Source: Symbiodinium sp. CCMP2592 (Eukaryota; Sar; Dinophyceae; Suessiales; Symbiodiniaceae). From it: a stretch of 64,000 bases of DNA. The stretch spans positions 99,501 through 163,500 of the forward strand of contig CAJNDT010000505.1 of NCBI GenBank assembly GCA_905221615.1. The letters run 5' to 3'. The position numbers and the translations under genes were made by a program. The stretch's first letter is position 1. Each line of letters starts with the position of its first letter. Below the pieces are notes generated by a model, which worked only from the letters and a program-made list of their open reading frames with translations, searched no databases and was not told the DNA's origin. Positions 33,453 through 44,254 of the stretch are shown here, in pieces.

Positions 33453-33865
33453 GGACATATCTAAAGTCTTGTGCTCAGATGCTCTTATTTCTCCCTATGT
33501 CAGAATCAGAGCCGCCACATCTCACCGAGTTCTTCCCTTCATGTTGAAGGGTCGTAGTCCAAAAGGTTGCAAGTCCGGGTCCAAGGAATGAGCAAACCTG
33601 ATCCAGGTACGCAGCCGCAAGTGGCCTTCCAGCGCGTCAGGACTTGCCATTGTTCATGCGGCTCTGGTCCGTCACCTTCCTGCGCTTCACCACAAGAACA
33701 ACGAACTCGCTCATGCCGCTGCCAGCACACTTGGAATAACTTGCATGCTGGTTTCACGAGCAGCGCCGGTAGCAGCTTATTAGTCGTCGAGGGGTTGCCC
33801 CTACTGGTGTGCCGAAGCATCGCATAGCAATGTTACTCACTCCATGCATGGTGCGTGGATTTCAG

Positions 33866-33950
33866 GAGCTGGACAGAGGAGCTGCAAGCCTTCCGTCCGA
33901 GCCCTGGCACGGCCGGAGCTGTCGAGAGTTTTTTTCGACCGCTGCGGGAG
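33866..33950 (+). CDS. Exon of an unidentified gene
   Basis: Bounded by GGATTTCAG and a GTGTGA donor; reads SWTEELQAFRPSPGTAGAVE, then SFFRPLRE. Too short to identify. A further exon-like frame (SSSAYRAMGAVVHGLQATMS) lies at 34,047-34,117 before a GTTTCA donor-like site. Confidence 0.45.
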
Positions 33951-34889
33951 GTGTGAGGGGTAACGGTGAGCGCTTCGTGCCTGCTGTTCTGAGGGCTTCG
34001 CTCAGCAACAAAGTGCTGCAGCTGCAAGCGATGGCACCTTGGTTCTGCAGTTCAAGTGCCTACAGGGCTATGGGAGCAGTGGTTCATGGGCTGCAAGCCA
34101 CGATGAGCACTCAGGTTTCAGGAGCTTCTTTTGACCCGTGCAAGTGCGAAATAAACCATGTAATTCCCTTCTGCATCCCCAGGCCAGCAATTCCTCGGAG
34201 GCAGGAGCGGTATGTCTGCGGAGCGAGCAAAACCTCAGCTATGGGGAATCAACATAGGCACCACAACGGTAATATTTGCGAATGTCTGCCCTTCGCCGAC
34301 AGGTCCTGTACGAGTCGCAGTCGCAGGAGGCGCCAGCGGCTCGTGATTCTACCGTTATTGGCGTAGGCATGTGCCGAAGCGGGAGTGAGTGCTGTAAGCC
34401 TGTCGGAAGCGGAAATGATTTCCGAAGTCAGTGGGGCCTTGGTAGAATTTCGATGTGGCTGCACAGTCCAGATTACTCGCCAGTGATTTCAAGGGCTTGA
34501 AGGAGCAACGTCGTCGTTGATTCGAGGTCTGCGGCCCTCCATGAATGCGAGTGGACTTGATAAGCACGCACCCGACCCGAATGGTCCTTTCGCATGCTTT
34601 CGCAACCCCTGGAGGTAAGCTTACAGGAAGGATGCGTCAGCCACCGGGCATCGCAGTAGCCCGTGGACTTCCTCCACCCATCGCCAGCAATTTCTACTTG
34701 TAGTTTCTTTTCTCGCATAACTACAGCAACCTAGCACCCTGAGTTTCGGCCGAACGTAGCACGTATGTGAACGGGGCAGCGGCATCTATATCACGAAGAA
34801 CCTGTCTGGAAACTCCTGAGTATTGTACCACATGCTAACAGTAAAAGTTTGGGGGTCTTCGGGATATGGTTATATATCATACATTGCAA

Positions 34890-35116
34890 TACAATCTGTT
34901 TGTCTGTCTGGCTGTCTATCTACTTATTTTTTCCTACCTACCTATCTACCTGCCTACCTGCCTACCTACCTAGCTACCTATCTCCGTGTGTCTGTGCAAA
35001 TCTATGTGTATATATATATATATATGTACATACACATGTATGCACACAGACAGAATACATTGAATTCAGAAGGCACGCACCTATATAGATAGATCGACAG
35101 ATAGATAGATGGATAT
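34890..35116. repeat. TCTG/TACC/TA/GATA tetranucleotide block
   Basis: Successive runs of TCTG, CCTA, (TA)n and (TAGA)n with CATG palindromes. Confidence 0.93.
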
Positions 35117-36179
35117 GGAACTCTTTGACAGCTGATCCCTGGAAGGCCAGCCCACAAGCCGGCCTTCCGTCGCTTCGCAGAGGTGCCCATTTTGGGGATA
35201 GCCATCGAAACGCGGGTTCCCTCTCAACTACCTACTTCTATAGGAGCTTGGAGCTGCCCACGATCTATTGTTATATATGTATAATAGATCATCTATACAT
35301 ATGTATGTATGTATATATATCCTAGCGCTTCCACAGCGCACCCACGCAAATTGCTGATAGGAGCAGTATTTCGGACTGTTTTCCTGCGTCGAAAGTTAGT
35401 TGCCCCGTCGATTTCAGAAGTTTCTGAAGCGATTCTGCTTCAGGAAGCGACCCAGCATGAGGAGCAGTGCTCTCATGTTCATGTTTTATGAATGCGAGTA
35501 CACCACTGATACACATATTGCAACAGCTCAGGGTTCGCACGAGGCTCGATGTCGGGAAGGCTAACAACAAGGCCAGGTGGAAGGGACTGCTGAATATATT
35601 TCCAGCTACTATCAATGGTGCCAGAATGCGCCTGCAAAGCAGGCTTCCGGCCCCGACGGTGCATTTTACGCCACACGCCTTTGCCGTGGGAGACATGGTA
35701 GTGAGGCAAACCTAGGTCGTCGGCTACAGTAGGGTACAAGCGCGCCCAATCACTCACGACCGCCTCCGTGCAGCATCTGTCGATGCAGCGAAGGCCATGG
35801 CAACTCTCCTTTGCGATTCTATATAAAGATGACTGCGACCAGATGGTCTACGCCAGCTTCGCAGAAGAGCTCAAACGCGTCCTGCAGCTCCACGGTTCCC
35901 ACCACGCGCAAGCAAAGGACCATGGAAAGGCCGAGAGCCAGCCATGGCACCACCTGCTCTTGTGTCACGTCCATGGCAGAGTGGGAGTACCCTGAACCCA
36001 CAACTCCAAACCCGAAGCTTTACATGAACGTCCTTGCTCGGGCAGTCTGGGAGTACCCTGCACCCGACACCCTAGACGAACCCAAAAATCCCTGGACTTG
36101 TATTCCAACCCACTCGGCAACCATCCGGTACACTTCTCGTTTTGTGCGTGTGCACCTGAGCTTGCATGTGCCATGCTAG

Positions 36180-36280
36180 GGCTTCGAGCTTCGAGGCCTT
36201 GAAGGGTTTGGGGTTTGGAGGCGTTTAAGGGTTGGAAGGGCTTGGGGTTTGGAGGCCTTTATGGGTTTGGGACCCTAGAG
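36180..36280. repeat. GGGTTTGGAGGC-type G-rich repeats
   Basis: Repeated GGGTTTGGAGGC(C/G)TTTA(A/T)GGG units, two almost identical about 45 bp apart, related to the TTTAGGG class. Confidence 0.7.
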
Positions 36281-36352
36281 TAAGGACGTGTTTGGGGCTT
36301 AGGCTTGTCAGTGACTTCGTGGTTGTCTTGACGCGCTTCCAATATACGTAAT

Positions 36353-36436
36353 TGCCCCCCCCCACCCCCCCCCCAACCCCCCCCAACCCCCCCAACCCCC
36401 CCCAACCCCCCCCACCCCCCCACCCCCCCACCCCTC
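36353..36436. repeat. Poly-C tract (84 bp), G-rich on the minus strand
   Basis: Runs of 6 to 10 C separated by single A or AA. The minus strand has more than eight G-runs and could form G-quadruplexes. The proline-rich frame here is not a gene. Confidence 0.95.
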
Positions 36437-36471
36437 AAAAAACCAAACCGGAATTCCTTATGGAGACGCTT

Positions 36472-36472
<1 letters not shown>

Positions 36473-36507
<35 letters not shown>

Positions 36508-36566
36508 GTATGTATATATATATATATATACACATGTATATATGTATATATATATATATATATACT
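36473..36566. repeat. (TA)n microsatellite
   Basis: Three TA runs separated by CATATGTATG and CACATG units. Confidence 0.97.
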
Positions 36567-36730
36567 GATTGCACAAGGATGTAAAAGGCACAGCCCATTG
36601 GGCCCTCAGCGGGATTTCTTGTCGAGTGACGAGGCCGACATGCTTTCCCCGATGAGGCGGAGCACATGCCCCTGGGAAGGACCGCCCTAAACCCTAAACC
36701 TGAGGGGGGTTCGCATCCGCTTCAGAAATC

Positions 36731-36940
36731 CAGAGCCCTGCGTGTCACGAGTGCAGGAGCCCGCCACTGTCGCCGGGGCTCCAGTCGAATGCAGAGCTGC
36801 AAGTGTCATGTGATGCTGAGAGCCGATTTAGTGAGGCCATCCGGCGAGGCGCCGAGAAGCCACACACTCAGTCGCAGAGCCATCAAGCAAGCGCGGGAGA
36901 GCTACATCGTGAAAGCCGTCCTGTCTGCGACCAGGCGAGG
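36731..36940 (+). CDS. Exon of an unidentified gene
   Basis: No ATG, so it is an internal exon candidate. Reads SPACHECRSPPLSPGLQSNA, then SCDAESRFSEAIRRGAEK, up to CDQAR at a GTAGAA donor. A CHEC pair may bind metal but nothing else supports this. Possible next exon at about 37,161-37,187 before GTAAGG. Confidence 0.4.
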
Positions 36941-37420
36941 TAGAAGTCCCACACGATGCGCTGCACGTCGGCCCGCTGGACTTTGCCTCATCGTTCGGTG
37001 CGCCCATGCTGCCGTAAAGGAGGGCTTTTCAAAAATCCGTCCAAGCTTCCGGGTCACGGCCAAGTCGCGGTGCTCACACCACATCCAAGCAGCGCTACGA
37101 GCACAAGTAAGTGAAACGTAGCTTTCTGTATGAGATGCTTCAGTTCAGAATCATGCGCAGGCGGCGTGGATCCGGCGGTCGTGTACGTAAGGCCCACCGA
37201 TCGTCGCAGACGGGCATTTCTCGAGCTTTTTTGCAAGTCGCAGCACAGGAAGAAGCGGTGGTTCAGGCAGTGGTAGTGCTTACCTGGACCCCAACAGTGT
37301 GTAGAGCAATATCCTGGTCTTATAGGTTTTGGGCCGTGATTTTACCGACTTTTGGGGTTTTGGGGTAGTGGCAAGCGGCAGAACAGGTCGCTTCGTGACT
37401 GTTCATGCTACCACTGCCAT

Positions 37421-37535
37421 GGGTTTAGGGTTTTTAGGGTTTAGGGTGTAGTTTTTTTAGGGTGTAGGGTTTTTGGGGTTTAGGGTTTGGGGTTTGAGGG
37501 TTTTAGGGTTTAGGGTTCTAGGGTTTTAGGGTATA
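37421..37535. repeat. TTTAGGG cluster
   Basis: The densest telomere-like cluster in the window: about 14 degenerate units (TTTAGGG, TTTTAGGG, TTTGGGG, TGTAGGG) on the + strand. Confidence 0.95.
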
Positions 37536-37667
37536 GGCATCTACGCTCTTCCTCCCTCGCTTGGCTCTGAAGAATGATCCAAGTCGCCAGGCTTTCGAAC
37601 TTCGCGGCTCGGCGCCGGGGGAGCTTGCGCCTTCAGGCGGCCCCGGAGGAGGCGAGCTGAGGGGGGT

Positions 37668-37765
37668 GGGTCCTTATTATAATTATAGTGCAATGGGCCC
37701 CAAAAATCCCCAAAAGCTATTCTGATTTTAATGAAGGCCCCTATATTATACTACTCTATTGGTAA
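37668..37765. mobile_element. MITE-D copy 2, opposite orientation
   Basis: Its reverse complement aligns with 3,385-3,430: AGAATAG, TTTGGGG, GGGCCCATT, ACTATAATTATA and TAAGGA in the same order. Ends are not precisely defined. Confidence 0.6.
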
Positions 37766-38289
37766 ACTAGCTGAGTTCGTGCTCCTGACAAGGCTCCGGT
37801 CGTGACGAGGACTCTTTTCAGCTCGGGTTCGAGAGGTCTCAAGTTTCTCCCGAAGCGGGGCAGTCGGTCCTCGTGCCAATGTGCTGGTTTGTGGGCATTT
37901 GCTCCCCTGAAAAGACGGAAGATTCAGGAAATGACGAAGATTGGCCGAATCGTTTAGGCGAGCCTGCAGAAGTGCAGGCGGATGATGGGCTGGAACCTTT
38001 TTCGCCCGCATCTCATCCCTCCGCTCGAACACATTGAAATCTGTAAATGTGTGGGCATATCATATCTGTCAGTGGCAGCTCTGTCTGATTCTGGCTTTTG
38101 TGCTGACCTGCGCAACCGGCCGAAGGCCTGTGATTCATGCTGGCGGCAGCCTTGGCCTGCGAGTTTGGCAAAGATCGAGGTTCCATCCAGACGAGAGTTG
38201 CGGCTGCGGGGTTTTAGAGTTTTTCGGTTCGCCACAGCTGAATCAAGGTACTGAGCCCCCTACCTTCATGACTGACAGCAGGCATCGGA

Positions 38290-38516
38290 CATCACATGCT
38301 TGTTGCTCTTACAGCCAGAGAGCTGTGTTTTTTTGGTATCCGCTGAAGCAGCTAACGGACTCTGGAAAGGCAAAAGCGCCGGCGGAGCAGATCAGGAAGC
38401 GACTACTCGCAGTGCTCGTCACCGTATGGAAGTTCGCCGAACCTGCAGGCCTTCAAGCTGCGCGAGCGCTTTTGGATGTTATAAGTCTGCATATCTTCCG
38501 GCATCTTCCAGCATGA
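38290..38516 (+). CDS. Hypothetical exon-like frame
   Basis: Reads SQRAVFFWYPLKQLTDSGKA, then EQIRKRLLAVLVTVWKFAEP and ends at TGA. Helical and amphipathic. Other frames are open in the same stretch, so the call is weak. Confidence 0.25.
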
Positions 38517-38925
38517 GTGCGTCGGGAGGCCGTTGCTGAAGTCTCCTGCGAAGACCTCCCAGGATGGCTGAACTGAGACTCGCAGGGTGCTGGAAGTTAT
38601 GTCAGTCTCTCCTTGAGGACACAAGGCGATCGAGGAGAGCCTGCCAAGACACGACTCCGATGACGGGCTCCCCTTCCTGCTTGGCCTTGTGATGGGATTT
38701 CGCTCGTATCGCGTTGCGAGAGTATGCAAATCTCCCTGTCCCTCTCTCTCTCAATGTTTGCCGGTGAGATGGGTAGATGCACAGCACAAAACAGTACAAT
38801 CGCACGCAAGAAACACACGCACCGACCTGGGACAAGCGGAGGGAGCCCTCGGGTCCCCGCCAAGTTGCAAATTTGCAATGGCTTGCTGACCATGTCGTGG
38901 GTCTTCGGACACCAAACACATAAGC

Positions 38926-39022
38926 CTGGATGTATGTATGCATGTATGCCTGTGTCCTGTGTCCTGTGTGTATATGTATATGTACATACTTACATGCATA
39001 CACACATACATACACACATGTG
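38926..39022. repeat. (GTAT)/(TGTCC)/(CATA) microsatellite
   Basis: TATGTATGCATG, three CTGTGTC-type units, TATATG and CATACATACA units. Confidence 0.9.
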
Positions 39023-39600
39023 GTGGCCGTCGTGCCAGGCGTCCTGCAGATCATTTGGAGCATCACAGCCTCGACAGATGCTGCACCTGGAACGACTACA
39101 GGAGGCTACTTCGGAACGGTCTTGACATTTTGGCAGGGATGCTTACGGTGCGAGCGCTTTAGAGTTCTGCAGATCTAGAGCTACTCGAGACTACAGACCA
39201 GCTACAGACGAACATGCAGGTCTCTGACCGGCACGTTCAGTATGGCTGTCGTGAGACAAGATGTGACTCCGCTATCTCATGCTGAAGGACTTCTGAGGGC
39301 CCGGCGGAGGAGGAGGCATGCAAGCAGATCTTCAGCACGTCAGCGCTTGCGTGGTTGTCATGGGCTGGCTTGCCAGACTCTGTGAAGTCATAGGCAAAAG
39401 AAGTGCCTGTCTAATCCTGGTGCACCATATGGCCCGTGCTGTAGATGTCAAAAGCGAACAGCCTTCCGAAGAGAGGCACGACATCGGACACCTGGAGCCA
39501 GAAACGGAAACCTTTAGCCAGTGAGAAGGCTGATTTTGGAAGATTGACAGGAGATCGCCAGCATTCAGCGACACTTGGAGGCCGGAACAAGCAGCGGCGA

Positions 39601-39650
39601 AGTGATGATGATGATGATGACGACGATGGAAATGATGACGTTGATCTGAA
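39601..39650. repeat. (GAT)n microsatellite
   Basis: GATGATGATGATGATGACGACGATGG encodes an Asp run in one frame. An adjacent weak frame at 39,318-39,524 is not recognised. Confidence 0.8.
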
Positions 39651-39983
39651 GTGAAGAGAGGAGGGAATGGCTGAATACGTGATGATACCGAGCGAAGGGG
39701 ACTGTCATGGCTTCGCTGCAGGAATAGGAGCGTCACGATGCTTGAGGTGATCAAGAAGAACAGGATGACGACAATGCTGATGGCGGTGGTGGCAGTGGGT
39801 ATACTGTAGTAGCGCTGGTGGTCGTCATCTTCGTCGTCTTCATCCCCTTCGGCTGTCGTCCTTTCCAGCCAAGGCCATGAATGCAGCGGCTGCGGATCTC
39901 AACGCGGCACAGGATCGCACCACACCACACCGAACCAATTTATGTTCATAGTTCGCGAGTTCATACATGCAAGCCGTTAAGGT

Positions 39984-40142
39984 TTGATGTTAGGAATTGG
40001 CGATAGCCTGTCGCTGTCAAGTGTACCCGAAAGAAGCCATTGCAAGATGCCAAGTGCGATGACTGGAACTTCTCCCAAGCTGCAGGAATCTCTCGCTGCA
40101 TGTATGCGCCGGCAGCGCACTATGGTCCAACTGTGGGCCGTG
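39984..40142 (+). CDS. Exon-like frame ending at a GTGAGT donor
   Basis: Two frames are plausible up to the consensus donor at 40,143: one reads TGTSPKLQESLAACMRRQRT, the other DAKCDDWNFSQAAGISRCMY. I cannot decide between them. Family unknown. Confidence 0.3.
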
Positions 40143-41215
40143 GTGAGTGCAGTTTCCCTAGAGTCTGCCTTGAAGGCGCTTCAAGCTTTCCAGACGGACT
40201 GCAGAGCTTTGTGATTTCTGGCCGACCTTAAAAATAACATGTCGGTCCAGTGGCTCATGTAAATAGTGGCTAGTTTGACAAGAAAGAACTGCAAACCTGG
40301 GCGCGCAGAGCAAAAGTATCAGCCTTCGGTAGCTCGCTGTTGGCGAGAGCTGTGCTGAGGCTCGCCTGGCGCGAGCAGTGGGCTCGAAGCAGCTGGCCAA
40401 GGTGAGTTGCACTTTCTGTGCAGTTCGTCGGGCTGGGGTGAGCGCTCTTTCGGGAGACAGGTCCAGTGTCATGAGCCGAGCAATACAGCAAACCGGAGAC
40501 CGAAGAAGTGAGACTGGCCGTAGTGAAGCTACATGAAGCTACTGTGAATATGACACCATGATGTAATATGGGCAAGACTAGAAATTGCCAGCATGGTGCC
40601 CATACATGGATGCAGTTCACGAATCTTCGCGTTCTCAAGGAGTGCGTCAGACATTCCATGCCTCTGTCGAAGTGCCAAGCACCAAACATCAACTGAGGAA
40701 GTTTTAGGATGTAGTGAGGCAGACTGCCATGGAGTTCTTTGCACTCAGACATCTGCAGCATGGGACAGTTGGCAGGTCATGTGGGCTGTCAGTCCATGGA
40801 ATCTGTAATCTGGCTTCCGATTTCAACAGACACTTCATGCTGTACTCGATGAGTTTGCAGCTGGGCACAGCAGATCCACGGCCCGAGCATGGAGCAAAGT
40901 TATAGACTGGCCGTCACCTTCACCAATGAGCAGTGGAGTGCCGGCCCCAGTAGAGAAGCGTGCTTTGCAGGCATGACCCCTATTATGTTATAGGCTTGTA
41001 GGCATACACTTCTAGTATTACACTCCAGGTATGATATCGTCAGAGTGTAATACGTATTGTAAGCATGATATCGTTAAACTGATTTTCTAATGAGTATAAA
41101 TATGATGCCAGTTCAACAAGTGCACTATAGGCTAGCTTCTGCTCCTGGTTCTCCTTGCTGCGATTCCTATCACTTCTCCTACAACCGCCTTTGGAAGACT
41201 GTTGCTGCTGCGTTA

Positions 41216-41354
41216 CCTTTGGTTAGTAGGGAATGGAAGAATGGTGGTAGTAGTTATATGGCAGTAATATGGTAGTAATATGGTAGTAATATAGTAGTAT
41301 ATATTATAGTAGTTATACTTGTACCCCATTCCTCCATTCCCGACTAACCAAAGG
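41216..41354. mobile_element. MITE-C copy 2
   Basis: CCTTTGGTTAGTAGGGAATGG at the left and inverted CCATTCCCGACTAACCAAAGG at the right, flanked by TA on both sides as in Tc1/mariner insertions. The interior is GTAGTAATAT repeats, a short and degraded counterpart of the AGT tract in copy 1. Confidence 0.9.
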
Positions 41355-41419
41355 TAAGCTGCTTGTCCTCCTCCTACTCGTCCGAATAGCAGTTGCTGTA
41401 CTTGCAACCACTGCGATAT

Positions 41420-41505
41420 GGGAGTTTCCGTATTTTGGGGTCCTTATAATAAGGATCCTACTATTTAGGGTACTATATTAGGGTCCCCTATTTTCGGAAA
41501 CTCCC
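41420..41505. mobile_element. MITE-B copy, internally deleted
   Basis: Termini GGGAGTTTCCG and CGGAAACTCCC are perfect. About 17 bp after the left terminus is missing relative to other copies. Flanked by ATAT at 41,416-41,419 and 41,506-41,509. Confidence 0.9.
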
Positions 41506-41510
41506 ATATG

Positions 41511-41662
41511 GTACCCCTGCTGGTGCCGCCGCTGCTGCCACTACTGGGTTCACAGCCCCCACCCAAGAGCTGCTGTCTAGGTTGCGCCGCGCGCTGCAGG
41601 CCGCACTCCGCAACACGAGGAGCTTTGAAGCGCAGGGACTGCTGCACTGGGCGCATTGGGGG
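41511..41662 (+). CDS. Exon beginning just after a MITE-B copy
   Basis: Reads TPAGAAAAATTGFTAPTQEL, then LSRLRRALQAALRNTRSFEA and QGLLHWAHWG, ending near a GTTTAG donor-like site. Strongly helical and protein-like. Family unknown. The acceptor is not certain because the frame stays open into the MITE. Confidence 0.45.
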
Positions 41663-42061
41663 TTTAGGGCGGCATGCCGAACTCAAAGCCGTTATTCGGC
41701 TGTTCACTCAATTCAAATAAGTCCACGCCAACGGCTAAAAAGCGATGGACAAGCTCTAGCTGCCTTCATAAGGGTGTACGCAGTTGTGCAAACATAGAGG
41801 GGAGAGAGTGACAGAGATAGAGAGATGCACACAACATCTTGCGCCATAGCAATCTAGAAATGCGACTACCAGCGGGGATAACATCGTTCTTTTCACACTC
41901 CTCCAAAGCCCCATCAATATCAAGCAATGGGGGGGGGGGCCCTGGCGGTCGAGGGGTTTCGCAGACCCCTCGTGCCCTGCAGAAGAAGATACACACGGAC
42001 CCTAAGACCCAGTGCACGTGGGGCGCGGCGGGCCGGAGGCTGAGTGCAAGCAAGAGAAAAT

Positions 42062-42098
42062 GGGGAGTTTCCGGAAATTAGGGACCCCTATTTTGAGC
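42062..42098. mobile_element. MITE-B left-end fragment
   Basis: GGGAGTTTCCGGAAATTAGG followed by GACCCCTATTTTGAG, then unrelated sequence. No right terminus. Confidence 0.6.
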
Positions 42099-42200
42099 AA
42101 ATCTGCGCGCTTCGTCCGGGCTTCGATTCCTTTGCAAGGACTGGTCCCACCGTGTTTTGCAGCGTTGGGGCGACCCGGAGGCCATGCTGATGGGCTGCGC

Positions 42201-42294
42201 ACCCTAAGGCCCCATCGCAGTTCCTTTTTGGGATTACCCTTTAGGATTCTAAAGATCAACCCCCAAAAGGAACGACTATGGGGCGGCCTTAGGG
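42201..42294. mobile_element. MITE-E, single copy
   Basis: Inverted arms of about 31 bp: ACCCTAAGGCCCCATCG with GTTCCTTTTTGGG at the left, CCCAAAAGGAACGAC with GGCCTTAGGG at the right, around a 30-bp AT-rich core. Confidence 0.75.
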
Positions 42295-43008
42295 CAGTTA
42301 CATGGTAAGTGTAATTTGCTTGGATTTCATTTCCATGCGACCATCCGCGGCACCTGAATTTTTGTCTGCTGAACTGTGCTCGCGCGGCTCAAGTGCAGAT
42401 CAAAGAATCTCAAACCAGCGCAGCCTGAAGCTATAGCCGTCAAGCTCTTCGCACCATGCCTGCTGTGATGCGCCTTGGCCGACTTCTGATGTGTCGGTGA
42501 CGGTACTGAGAAGATTTGTACTCATCATGAGGCTAACACTGTCGGATGTCTTGTCATTCAGAGCGGACGAGCGAGTTGACAGCAAGCGATGCAAGGACCT
42601 TAGTCGTGCCAGTACTGCGAAACAGCGGAGCTGCGCGCAGTAGCTAGAGCATTCGGACTACCGAGGAGAATGAGCACATTGTATACCAACATGTAGCAAC
42701 GGCAATCGTCATGGTCGTCGACGCAAGCAACAGTTGCAGCAGTAGTCGGTGCATATAGCAATAACAGAAAGTCGACGCAAGCAACAGTTGTAGCAGTAGT
42801 CGGTGCATATATAGCAATAACAGAAATACAAGTACATGTACTGTTGCATTAATCACTGTTCTCCGTTTTGTCATTACTGTTATCATTTAGTACTGTTACT
42901 AAACCCCCAGAAGAGAGAATTATTTTGGGCCTTAGTTTTTTAGTATTAGGGGGATTTCGGGTGGCTTTAGGCTGATTTTGCGAACTTCGTTTCCAGGATT
43001 TTGAATCC

Positions 43009-43259
43009 CCAGGCAAGGGTGTGCGTCTAACGAAAAGCATGGAATCGGGAACGGGAGGAACTCCCAGCGGAGGGCGCAGCAGGGCCAGTAGTTGCTGCTT
43101 CGAACCCAGAACTCCCTGGCTAGGCGGTGGGGCGCGGGATTGGGTGCGGATTGGCATGCGCAGGCTGATAGGAGTACATTGCTGTCTCGAATCCCCTCGC
43201 CTGGGAGTTCCTCCCGTTCGGATCCCACGCTTTTCGTTAGATGCGCACCCTTGCCTGGG
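43009..43259. repeat. Large inverted repeat, 59-bp arms
   Basis: Arms 43,009-43,067 and 43,201-43,259 are about 85 percent complementary (CCAGGCAAGGGTG, TCTAACGAAAAGC and GGGAGGAACTCCCAG in the left arm). A third partial copy (ATGCGACCCTAGCCTGGTAG) lies at about 43,357-43,376. No coding content recognised. Confidence 0.85.
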
Positions 43260-44136
43260 AGTTCAAAACTCTAGACGGCAAAACCCTGAAATTCACACAT
43301 CCGGACTCCCTCGGACGCCGCATTCCAGCGCCCCATGCCAACTTTCCAAATTCTCTATGCGACCCTAGCCTGGTAGTTCCAAATCCGTGATGGCCATCCT
43401 ACCTGACCCCTAAGTCAACACAGTTTAAATTTGCTCATTTTTGAACTTTTTGCTCGAAATTGGAAAATATTCGGCCGGGGAATTATTTATATATTTACAG
43501 GGGGGATCCATTAAACGGATGAAGGGATGAGCAAAGTAGCCGTTGTTTTAGGCAGGAGCATGTAATGGCAGTGGCAGTTTAGTAGTCGTAGTGGCAGTGG
43601 TAGTGTTATCGGCCGGGGGAGCCTTGAGACGCGGCCTGTCTGCGGAGCGAGGTCCCGCTTCGGAAAGGCAGCCCTTTCTGGCGTCCAGCGCCTGGGGTCG
43701 GTGGCTCAGGGCTTTGTGTGACGCTGTTGATAAGGGACCTTCGGAAACTTTACGGGTGCTGTTGTAGGATTCCTGACAGTCCAAGGGTAGTCTGTGAATT
43801 GACAAGTACCTCTATACCTGACAGCGTTCCTGCAGCGCCCCCGCCGAGTCTGAAGAGCATGGTGCCTCAAAGCCGCTGCATCGCAGCAGTGGATCCAGTC
43901 ATTGCTCGCGCGTGGCTCGAATGCAAGCCGTGCAGACTTGAAGTTTTGAGCTGTGTGCATGTACACTGCTGTTTGGAGCGCTCGTACTGCAATTCCTGCT
44001 GTTGAAGGCAAGGTCGGTAGCAGAGAAATCAGGCAGAGCTCCAACGTCTCCCAAAGCTGTTGAGGTTCAGCTTTCTACCCAATGCAGGTATATGCGGATC
44101 TAAAGTCCAAAATATATGTTCAGTATTTGCACATAC

Positions 44137-44240
44137 GGGAGTTTCCGAAAATAGGGGACCCGAATATATAGCACCGCAAATAATAGGATCCTAATTATAG
44201 GGACACCACAATAAGGTACCCCTAATTTGCCGAAACTCTG
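44137..44240. mobile_element. MITE-B copy upstream of a CBS exon
   Basis: GGGAGTTTCCGAAAATAGGG at the left and CCCCTAATTTGCCGAAACTC at the right; the core carries ATAATAGGATCCTAATTATAG. Target duplication imperfect (ATAC before, ATTT after). The acceptor of the next CBS exon lies 14 bp beyond the element. Confidence 0.85.
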
Positions 44241-44254
44241 ATTTGTGTGGCCAG

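Noticed and set aside
34823-35325. Cys/Tyr/Leu-rich small frames near TCTG/CCTA/TA repeats
   Set aside because: They are translations of tetranucleotide repeats.
36225-36690. Gly-rich and Pro-rich frames on either strand
   Set aside because: They are the two strands of the poly-C tract and adjoining TA repeats.
43080-43200. tRNA-like TTCGAACCC and TCGAATCCC motifs
   Set aside because: No cloverleaf with a matching acceptor stem and anticodon arm could be drawn; they belong to the 43-kb inverted repeat.
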